A DNA stretch of 51,601 bases from an uncultured Bacilli bacterium (GCA_947588685.1 CANPYM010000007.1:1-51601); one strand, 5' to 3'; positions 8,478-17,458 are shown, counted from the stretch's first letter. Notes: generated from the letters alone by a model not told the origin. Numbers and translations: made by a program.

Positions 8478-10827
8478 TTTCATCACCTCCAATAAAAGAT
8501 AAATCATTATAAGATTTTAAGGTGATAAAATCTTTTTCGGTCTTAAAACATATATCAGAAAATGGACAATATAGGCAACCAATATTCTTATCATCAATCC
8601 GTTTAGGATTAATTGAAAAATCTGCTTCTAAGATTTTATTAGTAGCTTCTTTAATTTTATCTTCAGCAAGAAGAACAAGGTTATCAATCATTTTCTTGTC
8701 TAAGACTTTGGCATAACTATAAAAGCCATTCTTGGTTGTTTTGAGATTTTTAACAACAACACTATCATTATAAGAATCATCAAATAAACTTAAAATATCT
8801 ACATCACTATTACTATATCCTTGTAAAAGTAAATTATTTTTCTTTAAAGCTTCATACTTATGCTTCTTATCCGCAACGATTTCATTATGAAGAATCTTTT
8901 GAAGATAAAAGCCAGCTACTTCAATATGATCAAAGCCAGGATAATTTTTAGCTAGATAAAGATAAATGGGAAGTTGCATCTCAATACCATAAATCGTATT
9001 ATTAAGATTTAAATCCGGATTACCCGTTTTATAATCGATAATCGCAACAACATACTTATCCCCTATTTTTTGATATTTTAATTTATCGATAATACCCATA
9101 AAAGTAACTTTGATATTTCCTTCTAAATTAATATAAACTTTTTCTTCATATTTTTCTAAAGTTAAACTTGTATGAGTATTTTGTTCCATTATGGTATCAA
9201 TGATAAACCGCAATTCTTCTTTTAATTTTTTAATAAAGAAAGTTTCTTTTTTACTCAAACCTTTCTTTATATAATTATCGAAACATTCATCAAAATCAAA
9301 ATCAGGAAGAAAAGCTTTAGATAAAACATAATGAAAAAGATTACCAATAAATTGCATAAACGTTTCTTCATAGTCTTTTATCTTTAAAATATTTGCTAAA
9401 TAATAACGGAACGCACAGCGATGATAATTATCTAGACTAGAATAAGATAAAAGAAGTTTATCATTTAGATATTTATATAAATGTTCCTTTTGAATACCTT
9501 TAAACTTATTATCATATGAGCGATATGATATATCAGGATAATTACTATAAAGAAGTTCTAAATTAGGTCTAATTAAACCAAACTTATGAAAGGCATCTAA
9601 AGAACTTGCTAAAGATAGTTCGTTATAAAGATTAGAATGAGTGTAAGATATTTCTTCATTCATAATAATTTCACATTTTAAAGTATCATTTAAACTACTA
9701 ACTATAAAAGTATCGGTTAACGTTGCTAGCTTATAACTGACAAATAAATGATTGTAACGACCTAAGGCGTTAATAGTCTCTTCTTTAGCAATAGCATTTT
9801 TAGCTATAGATGTTTCCATACCCAGTATTTCTTTTTCTTTATCACTAAAATAATCTTCATCTTTATAAACAATTGGCAAAGAACCTTGATTAAAGCCTAA
9901 AACGAAAAGATAATCATCTTCCCCTAAAGGATAACCGAAACTTACCTCTTGCACGCTATTCATTCTAATGTCTTGATTTTGATAAGTATGTTTTAATTCT
10001 TGAACTATTAATTCTTTAACATCGAGATAATCATCACACCAAACATACTTATTACAGATACGAACAATAGCATTATAAATGTCTAACTCATAAGGTTTAA
10101 TTGCTTCTTTTAAATGTCTTAAAGTATTACTAATATCACTCTCATATAATTCTAAAAAAAGATGAGCAGTCGATGTTCCATAGATACTTAATTTGTCTTT
10201 TAAAGATATTGGAAGATTATATATTTTACTTAAACGATGAATAATAAGACGATATTCATCATTTAAATTAGTAAGATAGATATGATTAATATCAATCCCC
10301 TTTTTAATGAGCTCACTAATTTTTTGAACAACCCAATTAGCTTCATCATCTAGAGTTTCAAAGCCATAAATCTTATCTAATTTATGATTAGCTAAATCAT
10401 TAATAACTTCATAACGAGGTAAAATGTTTTTAACAAGACAAGGTAAAAAATCAACATTATAAACAATAATCTTTTTACCATTTAAATAATCTTTAAAATA
10501 AGGATCTCTTTCTAATAGTCCTTCTTCTTCTAACTCTTTTTTATACTGATATACTTTACTTATTTTAGCATTATCAATATCTTTAGTAACATAATACATA
10601 TTTTCAATATACATTAAAGCATTATCATATTTTAAATGATACTTATGCATCAAATAGAAAATAGCTTTTTCGTCATAAGAAAAATAACTATGACAAACTA
10701 CTTCATCAAGCGTTAAAACTTTAGTATTAACTAAATTATCCAAACTCGTAAGATAAGTAACAACTCGATCTTTCATCGTTGGTAATGTAATAATAATGGT
10801 ATCGTCCATTGCTAATTTCTCGTTCAT
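8470..10827 (-). CDS. addB: AddB/RexB-like nuclease subunit, short form
   Basis: Partner of AddA in exonuclease/helicase repair. The C-terminal nuclease is intact: a VAIIDYKTGNPD motif, and the four Cys of an iron-sulfur cluster split as YHRCAFRYY (near residue 470) and IGCLYCPFSDIC (near residue 750). The N-terminal half looks like a degenerate helicase: I see no Walker A (G-x-x-G-x-G-K) motif. At 785 aa it is clearly shorter than B. subtilis AddB (about 1,160 aa), even than RexB, which also lacks ATP binding. ATG 10827 has AGGTGGT just upstream. The reading frame is open throughout, so this looks like a natural compact form, not a broken gene. Confidence 0.88.
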   Translation of the reverse strand: MNEKLAMDDTIIITLPTMKDRVVTYLTSLDNLVNTKVLTLDEVVCHSYFSYDEKAIFYLMHKYHLKYDNALMYIENMYYVTKDIDNAKISKVYQYKKELEEEGLLERDPYFKDYLNGKKIIVYNVDFLPCLVKNILPRYEVINDLANHKLDKIYGFETLDDEANWVVQKISELIKKGIDINHIYLTNLNDEYRLIIHRLSKIYNLPISLKDKLSIYGTSTAHLFLELYESDISNTLRHLKEAIKPYELDIYNAIVRICNKYVWCDDYLDVKELIVQELKHTYQNQDIRMNSVQEVSFGYPLGEDDYLFVLGFNQGSLPIVYKDEDYFSDKEKEILGMETSIAKNAIAKEETINALGRYNHLFVSYKLATLTDTFIVSSLNDTLKCEIIMNEEISYTHSNLYNELSLASSLDAFHKFGLIRPNLELLYSNYPDISYRSYDNKFKGIQKEHLYKYLNDKLLLSYSSLDNYHRCAFRYYLANILKIKDYEETFMQFIGNLFHYVLSKAFLPDFDFDECFDNYIKKGLSKKETFFIKKLKEELRFIIDTIMEQNTHTSLTLEKYEEKVYINLEGNIKVTFMGIIDKLKYQKIGDKYVVAIIDYKTGNPDLNLNNTIYGIEMQLPIYLYLAKNYPGFDHIEVAGFYLQKILHNEIVADKKHKYEALKKNNLLLQGYSNSDVDILSLFDDSYNDSVVVKNLKTTKNGFYSYAKVLDKKMIDNLVLLAEDKIKEATNKILEADFSINPKRIDDKNIGCLYCPFSDICFKTEKDFITLKSYNDLSFIGGDENE

Positions 10828-10863
10828 TTTACCACCTACATAGATTATACCATATAAAAGTAT

Positions 10864-10891
10864 AAAAAAAGCTACTGTTTGTAGCTTTTTT
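10864..10891 (-). terminator. Rho-independent terminator of rhodanese gene
   Basis: Stem AAAAAAGCTAC / GTAGCTTTTTT (10865-10875, 10881-10891). The stop codon of the rhodanese gene lies within the stem. Confidence 0.85.
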
Positions 10892-11162
10892 GAGCACGAT
10901 GACGTTTTAGGTTGTAGACATTTGTAAAGCCTAAAGATGTTAACATCCGACCCACTCTTTTACTTTGATGTCCATAATCACAATAAAGAATTATCGATGT
11001 ATCTTTAGGATAATTTTTTATCATTGATAAAATATTGGTATATGGCATATTAATTGCTCCATCGAGGTGAGATAACATATAATCACTTGGTAGACGTACA
11101 TCAATTAAGAGGGCGTTCGTGCTCATATATTTAGGTAATTCATCCATTTCAATTGTATCCAT
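10872..11162 (-). CDS. Single-domain rhodanese
   Basis: Sulfurtransferase-like protein of 96 aa, the usual length for a lone rhodanese domain. It has the LLIDVRLPSDYMLSHLDGAINMP block and the active-site loop LYCDYGHQSKRV with Cys61, expected to carry the persulfide, followed by LTSLGFTNVYNLK. Cytoplasmic; no signal peptide. ATG 11162 is preceded by GGGTGAT. A strong inverted repeat lies in the leader (11177-11197). The sulfur acceptor is not evident from neighbours; thiI is some 12 kb away. Confidence 0.88.
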   Translation of the reverse strand: MDTIEMDELPKYMSTNALLIDVRLPSDYMLSHLDGAINMPYTNILSMIKNYPKDTSIILYCDYGHQSKRVGRMLTSLGFTNVYNLKRHRAQKSYKQ

Positions 11163-11176
11163 TTAAATCACCCTAT

Positions 11177-11197
11177 TTACTTATATGTGATAAGTAA
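11177..11197 (-). promoter_or_regulatory. Inverted repeat in rhodanese leader (possible operator)
   Basis: Perfect 8-bp arms TTACTTAT and ATAAGTAA around 5 bases, ending 15 bases upstream of the rhodanese start. It could be an operator or an RNA hairpin close to the ribosome site. No regulator gene is adjacent. Confidence 0.35.
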
Positions 11198-11273
11198 TAA
11201 ATGGTAAGGGCATTTAGCGTCGTAAGAGATAAAATATTTAAATATTTTTCACTTCGTTTTCATCATCAAACAC

Positions 11274-11302
11274 AAAAAAAATGGACTATTTTGTCCATTT
11301 TT
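11274..11302 (-). terminator. Terminator of pilin-like surface gene
   Basis: Stem AAATGGAC / GTCCATTT around TATTTT (11281-11298 core), with a run of A/T on each side. On the minus strand the T run follows the hairpin. Confidence 0.85.
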
Positions 11303-14300
11303 AATTGTTAGCTAATTTTTTGGTTTGCTTATAATAGATTGTTGATAAAACTGCAATAGCTAAAGTCATACCAAAGATAACAAAGTATCTTTTAATATTA
11401 TCTAGGGTATTAGGTATAATAACATTTCGCTCATTAACAAATGGAACAACCATTTCACCAGTTAAAGTTCCCTTGTTATTTTCCGTCGTTGTTTTATAGC
11501 CATCTTTATTAGCATCTAATTCGATAATTTCATAAATTGTACCTTCTGGCAAATCTTTAATGGTCAATATCTCATTATGTTTTAGCGTAATTGTCGCTAT
11601 ATAAGTTTTATTATCTTCCGTTTCAAAAGTGATGAAACCATCTTTACTACCAGTATAAGCATACTGATTATTTAAAGTAATACCATTAGGAGCCGTTAAT
11701 TTAATTTCAATTAACCAATTCTTATCAGGGCTAGCTTTTTCTCCTTGAACCTTTTCACTAATTGTTAAATTAGCTTTTAAAGCATTAATAAACTCGGCTT
11801 TGATAGTTTCACCTAATTTTGTTTGACCTTGACTATTGGTGTTATAAACAATATATTTGTCACTATCATCTTCAATAATAGTATAATTTATTCCTTCTGG
11901 TAAACCTACAGCATACTTTGTATCGCCAACTTTTAGGGTCACAGAAGCTTTACCATTATTAAATGTAATATCACCATATTTACCAGAGATATTATTATCC
12001 ATTGTAAGATTAAAAGTATAACTATTATCTTGATCTTTTAAAGAACCAACCGCTTTTTTAGTAAGACTCAAATTAGCATAAGTATTAGTAAACTTTACGT
12101 AATCATTCGCTTTAATGTTACTTGTTGCTACTTCCCCTTCCGTCGCATCAGAAAGCGCTCTTGATGTAAAGATTCCTAATTGATATGTTACTTTACTTAC
12201 AGGTTTTGTAACTTCCGTAACCCGGTAATATGTTGTATCAGGTAAACCTTCAATAACAGCATATTGGTTACTTTTAAGACTTATCTCATCACCTGTTTTT
12301 AATGTATCAGTTGCTACTTTCTCAGCACCTTCATAGATAATATAGTCATAAATATCTTGGTAAGGTGTGTTATCTTTATTAAACAAGTCAACTTTAAAAG
12401 TATAAGTTGCATCTTTATCAGGATTATTAATAGCTTCTTTTTCAATCTTTAATTGTTTCGTGTAGTTTGATTCCGAAGTGGTGGTATCTAGAGGAATTGT
12501 AAAACGCATATATGCCGTTGAACCGGAAGCACCACGTTCCGTATAAAAGAAGTTTAATTTATAAGTTCCTGATGATTTATTTTCAACACCATCCGTTGTA
12601 TAAGGGATAGGTTCAATATAATCCCAAAGGTTAATATATTCACCTAAAGCGCTATGAACACCACCAATATCAGCAATTTGTCTCGTTTCACCTTCTGGGT
12701 TAGTTAAGAAAATCCACAAGTCATCATCGCCAAAGAAGAAGAAATCAAGAGGAGCTACATAACCTGGCTCTAATGTAAACTCAGATTCAAATGACATACC
12801 AAAGTATGGATTGTGATCTACTCCATCATCAGCGGCCGGCATACTATGATTACTATTATTAATAATTTTTCCGCCATGTTCAGCGCTACCAAAAACTAAG
12901 TCATGATTATCAGTACCATATGAAGGAGCATAATCCATTGGCCAGAAATCATTTGAGAAAATATGATTACTTACACTATATTTTCGTAAGATGAAAGTAT
13001 CATAGCCACTATGGACTTCCACACCATCGTGATTTAATCCACTTAAAGTAAATGTTCCACCTTTACGATAAAAGTTTAAAGAAAATTGGTTATCCATGTA
13101 TGACGTTTTACCAACAGCCGTACTACTTCCAAATAAATCTGGTCCAGCAATACTATCTGCCCATTTTATTTTTCCAGATGCATCAAAACCAGTAACAAGA
13201 CCATAAACGGCTTGACTCGTATTAACAGATTTGTTAGCCCGGTTAATATAATTGATATTATCACTTGCGTCGGTCCACTGACCATCACCAAGGCCACTAC
13301 CACTAACACTATCAGAATTACCAAAAGCATATTTCGTTTTGCCATCGGCATCAGTATAATTGCTTGGACTATTAATACCAGATTCCTTAGTATATGTATA
13401 CCAAGGGCCTGCCATATTTTTCTTTTGTTCACTTGTATTTTGACGATATTCCTCACTATGATTAGAGGCACTATAGATATAACCATCGGTTAAATCATAA
13501 TCGAAGAAGTTAACACCGGTTTTTACATATTTTTTAGTTTCTATAGTATCAAAAACTAATCTAACAACACTACCATCTTCAATTAAAATGGTGTATTTAT
13601 CCTTACTAGGAACATCTCCATCTTCTAACTCTGTTATATTAGGGTTATCAGGATTGTTAGTAAAATTAATGGCTTCGGGGTCATGATGGCCATCGGGAGT
13701 TCTAGGTACATTATATACATACCAATCACTAGCACTAATACTATCTTTATCGCTTCCTGGTTTTAAAACCCATACTTGATACAAGGTATAGTTAGCATTA
13801 TAATCACCATTACTATTGTAAAGACGATCCATATAATTAATGGTTGGATTCTCTTTATAAGTTGTTTCTTCATCAGCAAACATTTTGGTTAAATCTCTTC
13901 TTGTAACAAGTTTATAATAATCTGAACCTTTAGATGAATCTTCAGTTACATCAACATATGAAATTGTTTCATTACCATTTGTTGGTAAATTACCACCTAA
14001 ACCTTTACCACCATTATTGGTATTAACAACCTTGATACCTGAGTCAATACTATCGCGTGATGGTTTGGTATCAATATGTTCAAAATAAAAATAATGTTGT
14101 AAAGTAAAACCTGGGTTGGCAGCACTTTTATAAGTTGATGCCTCAGTATTAGGTAAATCTTTTTTAGCAAATAATTTTACCTTGTTAATGATAGTCCCAC
14201 TACCTACCAATAATGATATCGCTAAAATAGTAACGCCCATCATCACATAATTTATTTTTCTTGACTTTTTCATCGCTTTAAAAATTGTCTTCATCTTAAT

Positions 14301-14309
14301 ATCAAACAT
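11301..14309 (-). CDS. Fibro-slime and pilin-domain surface protein with C-terminal sorting signal
   Basis: Predicted cell-surface adhesin, 1002 aa. A hydrophobic segment at about 19-42 exports it. Residues 60-430 are a Gly/Asn/Asp-rich extracellular region. A fibro-slime domain follows (about 440-605) with DFFFFGDDDLWIFL, IADIGGVHSALGEYINL and LNFFYTERGASGSTAYMRF. Then come three pilin/Cna-B-like repeats (about 612-730, 735-835, 840-960) with pairs such as YRVTEVTKP and YTIIEDDSD typical of isopeptide-bonded domains. The tail (965-1002) is IPNTLDNI, a hydrophobic helix and Lys-rich end: a sortase signal in which Leu replaces the usual Gly of LPxTG. ATG 14309 has GAGGAGG upstream. It is a single-gene unit read from a promoter inside a segment bounded by perfect inverted repeats, suggesting on/off expression. 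The ligand is unknown. Confidence 0.85.
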   Translation of the reverse strand: MFDIKMKTIFKAMKKSRKINYVMMGVTILAISLLVGSGTIINKVKLFAKKDLPNTEASTYKSAANPGFTLQHYFYFEHIDTKPSRDSIDSGIKVVNTNNGGKGLGGNLPTNGNETISYVDVTEDSSKGSDYYKLVTRRDLTKMFADEETTYKENPTINYMDRLYNSNGDYNANYTLYQVWVLKPGSDKDSISASDWYVYNVPRTPDGHHDPEAINFTNNPDNPNITELEDGDVPSKDKYTILIEDGSVVRLVFDTIETKKYVKTGVNFFDYDLTDGYIYSASNHSEEYRQNTSEQKKNMAGPWYTYTKESGINSPSNYTDADGKTKYAFGNSDSVSGSGLGDGQWTDASDNINYINRANKSVNTSQAVYGLVTGFDASGKIKWADSIAGPDLFGSSTAVGKTSYMDNQFSLNFYRKGGTFTLSGLNHDGVEVHSGYDTFILRKYSVSNHIFSNDFWPMDYAPSYGTDNHDLVFGSAEHGGKIINNSNHSMPAADDGVDHNPYFGMSFESEFTLEPGYVAPLDFFFFGDDDLWIFLTNPEGETRQIADIGGVHSALGEYINLWDYIEPIPYTTDGVENKSSGTYKLNFFYTERGASGSTAYMRFTIPLDTTTSESNYTKQLKIEKEAINNPDKDATYTFKVDLFNKDNTPYQDIYDYIIYEGAEKVATDTLKTGDEISLKSNQYAVIEGLPDTTYYRVTEVTKPVSKVTYQLGIFTSRALSDATEGEVATSNIKANDYVKFTNTYANLSLTKKAVGSLKDQDNSYTFNLTMDNNISGKYGDITFNNGKASVTLKVGDTKYAVGLPEGINYTIIEDDSDKYIVYNTNSQGQTKLGETIKAEFINALKANLTISEKVQGEKASPDKNWLIEIKLTAPNGITLNNQYAYTGSKDGFITFETEDNKTYIATITLKHNEILTIKDLPEGTIYEIIELDANKDGYKTTTENNKGTLTGEMVVPFVNERNVIIPNTLDNIKRYFVIFGMTLAIAVLSTIYYKQTKKLANN

Positions 14310-14330
14310 ACATCCTCCTCTAGTGATACA

Positions 14331-14349
14331 TTAAGTAACTAACTTAAGG
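14331..14349. repeat. Left 19-bp inverted repeat of candidate invertible segment
   Basis: TTAAGTAACTAACTTAAGG. Its exact reverse complement is at 14485-14503; identity stops abruptly on both sides. The repeat also has 6-bp internal arms (TTAAGT...ACTTAA) around 5 bases, the form of a tyrosine-recombinase site. Confidence 0.85.
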
Positions 14350-14391
14350 TACTTATTTATGAATCTTAAATATCCTCTACCATATATAATA

Positions 14392-14420
14392 ATTTTATCA
14401 CCATCTAAAAACATATGCAA
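14392..14420 (-). promoter_or_regulatory. Promoter inside candidate invertible segment, facing the adhesin gene
   Basis: On the minus strand TTGCAT (14415-14420), exactly 17 bases, then TAAAAT (14392-14397). Predicted start is near 14385, giving a leader of about 76 bases to the ATG at 14309 that crosses the left repeat. In this orientation the adhesin would be ON; after inversion the promoter would face rseP's terminator. Confidence 0.65.
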
Positions 14421-14484
14421 TAATTTATTGGAAAAATCCTTTTGAATATGTAAAAAAATCTTTTAAAATCTTATTAAAAGCATC

Positions 14485-14503
14485 CCTTAAGTTAGTTACT
14501 TAA
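14485..14503. repeat. Right 19-bp inverted repeat of candidate invertible segment
   Basis: CCTTAAGTTAGTTACTTAA, the perfect reverse complement of 14331-14349. The 135 bases between hold no gene, only the promoter. Confidence 0.85.
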
Positions 14504-14515
14504 AGACATGTTTAC

Positions 14516-14554
14516 AAAAAAAAGATTCATATCAAATTGATATGAATCCTTTTT
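14516..14554 (-). terminator. Strong bidirectional terminator after rseP
   Basis: Perfect 11-bp stem GATTCATATCA / TGATATGAATC (14524-14534, 14538-14548) with A and T runs on both sides. It ends the rseP operon and would also stop transcription coming from the invertible segment if that is flipped. Confidence 0.9.
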
Positions 14555-15879
14555 TAAAATAGTTTTAAGATATCATTATATGTTATATAAACCATTAAAA
14601 TCATAAGTAGGATAAAGAAAATATTATGGATAGTATTTTCCACTTTAGGATTTACTGGTGAACCTTTAATTTTCTCAATAATTAAGAATAAGGCATGCCC
14701 ACCATCAAAAGCTGGAAGTGGCAAAATATTAATGAAGGCTACATTAATGTTAAGTAAAGCAATAAGTGATAAAACGGTTGAGAAACCTAACTTAGATGCT
14801 CTTCCAACTACATCATATATGCCAACAGGTCCAGATAACATATTAAGACTTAATTTACCTGTAATCAAATACCATATTGTCCAGAACATTTGCTCAATCG
14901 TACTGATAAACTTACCAAAGGCATATTTAATTCCGGCGAAAAAGCCCTTCTCTTCTGTACCACTAACACTAAAGTCTTGATAATATCCATTTAAATCTTC
15001 ATCAGGAGCCTCTTCAACTTTAACTTGGACATCTTTTTCTTTACCATCATCATCTTTAATGGTCATCTTATATTCATTCTTTTTACTATTAACAAGTTTT
15101 AAATATTCTAGATAATCACTAAAGGAAGTACCATCAACGGCAGTAATAATCATACCATCTTTAACATCATCTAATTTAGAATTATCAATGATAACTGCTA
15201 ATTTATCATCAATAATCTTTGTATCGACAGCAAAGCCATAATCATAATGAAGTGGCATATTGTCTTTACCAACCGCAATCGATTTAATTTTAACATCTTT
15301 CTTCTTGCCATCAGGATCTTTAATCGTCATCACAAACTCTTTATCGCCCTGAACAATTAACTCAAGATTAAGACGATCAAAATTATCAATTTTGTGGCCA
15401 CCTACTTTTAATATTTTAGAACCACTTGGTAAATCTTTACTATGCGTTTCATCGATATAAACAGAGTTTAGGCTAACAGTATTCGTCCAACCAATAATTA
15501 AAAGAATGATAAAAGCTAGAATAAAGTTGTTCATAACGCCGGCAACCATAACTAAGAAACGTTGATGCCACTTTTTAGATTGTAAGCGTTTTTCGGGTGG
15601 AATATTTTCATCAACTTCAACTTCTTCACCCGCCATTTGAACAAAGCCACCAATTGGAAATAATCTTATACAATAATCTGTCTCATCAGGAACATAAGTA
15701 ATATTTCCATCTTTATCTTTAACTTTTTTCTTCCGATTAAACTTAAGTAATCTAGGTCCCATACCTAAACTAAATTCATAGACATAAACACCGGCTTTTT
15801 TAGCAAAGATAAAATGACCTAATTCATGGATAAAGACAACAAGTCCTAAAATTAAGACAAAATAAATAAGTGTTAACAT
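14554..15879 (-). CDS. rseP: Site-2 protease RseP/RasP
   Basis: Intramembrane zinc metalloprotease that cleaves anti-sigma factors and other membrane peptides. The zinc motif HELGH (residues 18-22) is in the first membrane helix. Two PDZ-like regions lie between about 190 and 320 (for example DGMIITAVDGTSFSDYL). The C-terminal helices carry LSGPVGIYDVVG and NILPLPAFDGGHALF, the second metal-ligand motif (N-x-LP-x-x-D-G-G). Length 441 aa is normal. GGAGG precedes the ATG. Order uppS-cdsA-rseP matches Bacilli, except that dxr, which B. subtilis has between cdsA and the protease, is absent. Confidence 0.95.
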   Translation of the reverse strand: MLTLIYFVLILGLVVFIHELGHFIFAKKAGVYVYEFSLGMGPRLLKFNRKKKVKDKDGNITYVPDETDYCIRLFPIGGFVQMAGEEVEVDENIPPEKRLQSKKWHQRFLVMVAGVMNNFILAFIILLIIGWTNTVSLNSVYIDETHSKDLPSGSKILKVGGHKIDNFDRLNLELIVQGDKEFVMTIKDPDGKKKDVKIKSIAVGKDNMPLHYDYGFAVDTKIIDDKLAVIIDNSKLDDVKDGMIITAVDGTSFSDYLEYLKLVNSKKNEYKMTIKDDDGKEKDVQVKVEEAPDEDLNGYYQDFSVSGTEEKGFFAGIKYAFGKFISTIEQMFWTIWYLITGKLSLNMLSGPVGIYDVVGRASKLGFSTVLSLIALLNINVAFINILPLPAFDGGHALFLIIEKIKGSPVNPKVENTIHNIFFILLMILMVYITYNDILKLF

Positions 15880-15888
15880 AATTGCCTC

Positions 15889-16689
15889 CTATAAAACAGT
15901 AAGAAAGAAACTATAAGCTAATAAAACAAAGATAAGGCTATCCAAGCGGTCTAAAACACCGCCATGACCAGGAATTAAATTAGAAAAGTCTTTCTTATCA
16001 TAGTATCTTTTAATAGCTGAGAAAAATAAGTCGCCTAACTGACCAACAATTGTTAAAAGTAAAGTCACAGATGTAATAAGGAGTAAATCCACATCGGGAT
16101 TAATTACCGTTATATAAAAACATACGGCAATAAATGTTCCAAAAATACTGCCACCGAAAGAGCCTTCCCAAGTTTTTTTAGGAGAAACCACTTCTAATAA
16201 TTTATGGCGACCAATAAGCATACCACAAAATAGCGCAAAAGTATCCGTCATTGTCGTTATTAAAATTAAATATATTAATAAGTATTTGTTAATACCATAA
16301 TAAATAATGAATAAGGACATAACAATTCCTAAAAACATATCGCCCATAAAAACATAATTAGCATCATTAATACTATATGTTTCTCGCTTGTGATATAAAA
16401 CAACTAATAATAATAAGGTTAAAAACAAACTAGCTAAAACACGAAAGTCAATAATTAAAGATAAGCTATCATCAATTTTAACTGTAAATAAGATTAGCGG
16501 AATAAAAAGATATGACAATAGTTTAACTAATATAGGCATTTCTTTTTTCGTTTCTTTGATATCTAGGTATTCCTTCATACCTAACATAGCAATTAAAAGA
16601 ATTGATACCTTAAATAAATCGCCCCCAACGACAAATATTGGTACAATTAATAAAATTAAGACAAGGGCACTAATTATTCGTTGCTTCAT
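15889..16689 (-). CDS. cdsA: Phosphatidate cytidylyltransferase
   Basis: Makes CDP-diacylglycerol from phosphatidate and CTP for phospholipid synthesis. A polytopic membrane protein of 266 aa (about eight hydrophobic segments) with the CdsA signature near the C-terminus: SAIKRYYDKKDFSNLIPGHG followed by GVLDRLDSL. The metal-binding Asp residues of that signature are present. Start ATG 16689 has GGGGGATAA upstream and overlaps the end of uppS by 20 bp, so the two genes are translationally linked; rseP follows after 9 bp. Confidence 0.95.
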   Translation of the reverse strand: MKQRIISALVLILLIVPIFVVGGDLFKVSILLIAMLGMKEYLDIKETKKEMPILVKLLSYLFIPLILFTVKIDDSLSLIIDFRVLASLFLTLLLLVVLYHKRETYSINDANYVFMGDMFLGIVMSLFIIYYGINKYLLIYLILITTMTDTFALFCGMLIGRHKLLEVVSPKKTWEGSFGGSIFGTFIAVCFYITVINPDVDLLLITSVTLLLTIVGQLGDLFFSAIKRYYDKKDFSNLIPGHGGVLDRLDSLIFVLLAYSFFLTVL

Positions 16690-17404
16690 AATTTATCCCC
16701 CCAAAACGACGATCTCTTTTCGTATATTCGATTAGAGCTTTATCGAATTCAGCCGCATCAAAGGCTGGAAAATAAGTCTTAGGAAAATATAATTCAGCAT
16801 AACTAGCTTGATATAACATGAAATTACTTAAACGTAATTCACCACTTGTTCTAATTAGAAAATCAATTGGTGGAAGATCTTGGAATAAATAGTGATAAAT
16901 CGTATCTTCATTAATAGTATTGAAATCTAATTTACCATTAATAGCGTCATTATGCATTTCTTTAAAAGCTTCAACCATTTCTAAGTGTGAACCATAATTA
17001 AAGCAAATATTCATAATACCGCCATCACAATCTTTGGTCATTTCTTCACTTTTATCAATAACGTCTAGTATATCTTGGCGAACCGGATTACCACGGCCAC
17101 CTGAGAAAACTAGTTTAATATTAATCTCTTTTAATTTTTGAGCGTATTCTTCAAATTTGTCAACAAACAAATTCATTAAAAAATCAACTTCTTCTTTACT
17201 TCTTTTAAAGTTTTCCGTTGAAAAAGCATAAACGCTTAAAACCTTAACACCTGTTTTAAAAACATGTTCGGTTAATTTCATTAAATTATTAAATCCTTCT
17301 TGATGACCTTCACTACGTGTAAGACCTCGCTCTTGTGCCCAACGGCCATTACCATCAAGGATGATAGCGACATGGTTAGGTATTTTTATTTTTGAATAAT
17401 CCAT
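16670..17404 (-). CDS. uppS: Undecaprenyl diphosphate synthase
   Basis: Adds isopentenyl units in cis to make the C55 carrier for peptidoglycan and other wall polymers. It has the catalytic block HVAIILDGNGRWAQERG (catalytic Asp in LDGNGRW) and RTSGELRLSNFMLYQASYAE, both hallmarks of the family. Cytoplasmic, 244 aa, the usual length. I chose ATG 17404 because AGGTGATGAG lies directly upstream and the family motif then begins at the normal place; an upstream ATG (17431) has no ribosome site. First gene of the uppS-cdsA-rseP unit. Confidence 0.95.
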   Translation of the reverse strand: MDYSKIKIPNHVAIILDGNGRWAQERGLTRSEGHQEGFNNLMKLTEHVFKTGVKVLSVYAFSTENFKRSKEEVDFLMNLFVDKFEEYAQKLKEINIKLVFSGGRGNPVRQDILDVIDKSEEMTKDCDGGIMNICFNYGSHLEMVEAFKEMHNDAINGKLDFNTINEDTIYHYLFQDLPPIDFLIRTSGELRLSNFMLYQASYAELYFPKTYFPAFDAAEFDKALIEYTKRDRRFGGINYEATNN

Positions 17405-17458
17405 CTCATCACCTTTTTCTACATAACTCATTATAACATAAAAATTGTATATATAAAA

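Noticed and set aside
13166-13493. Overlapping hydrophobic open frames inside the adhesin gene on both strands
   Set aside because: Shadows of the Asn/Tyr/Gly-rich coding sequence; no ribosome site or promoter.
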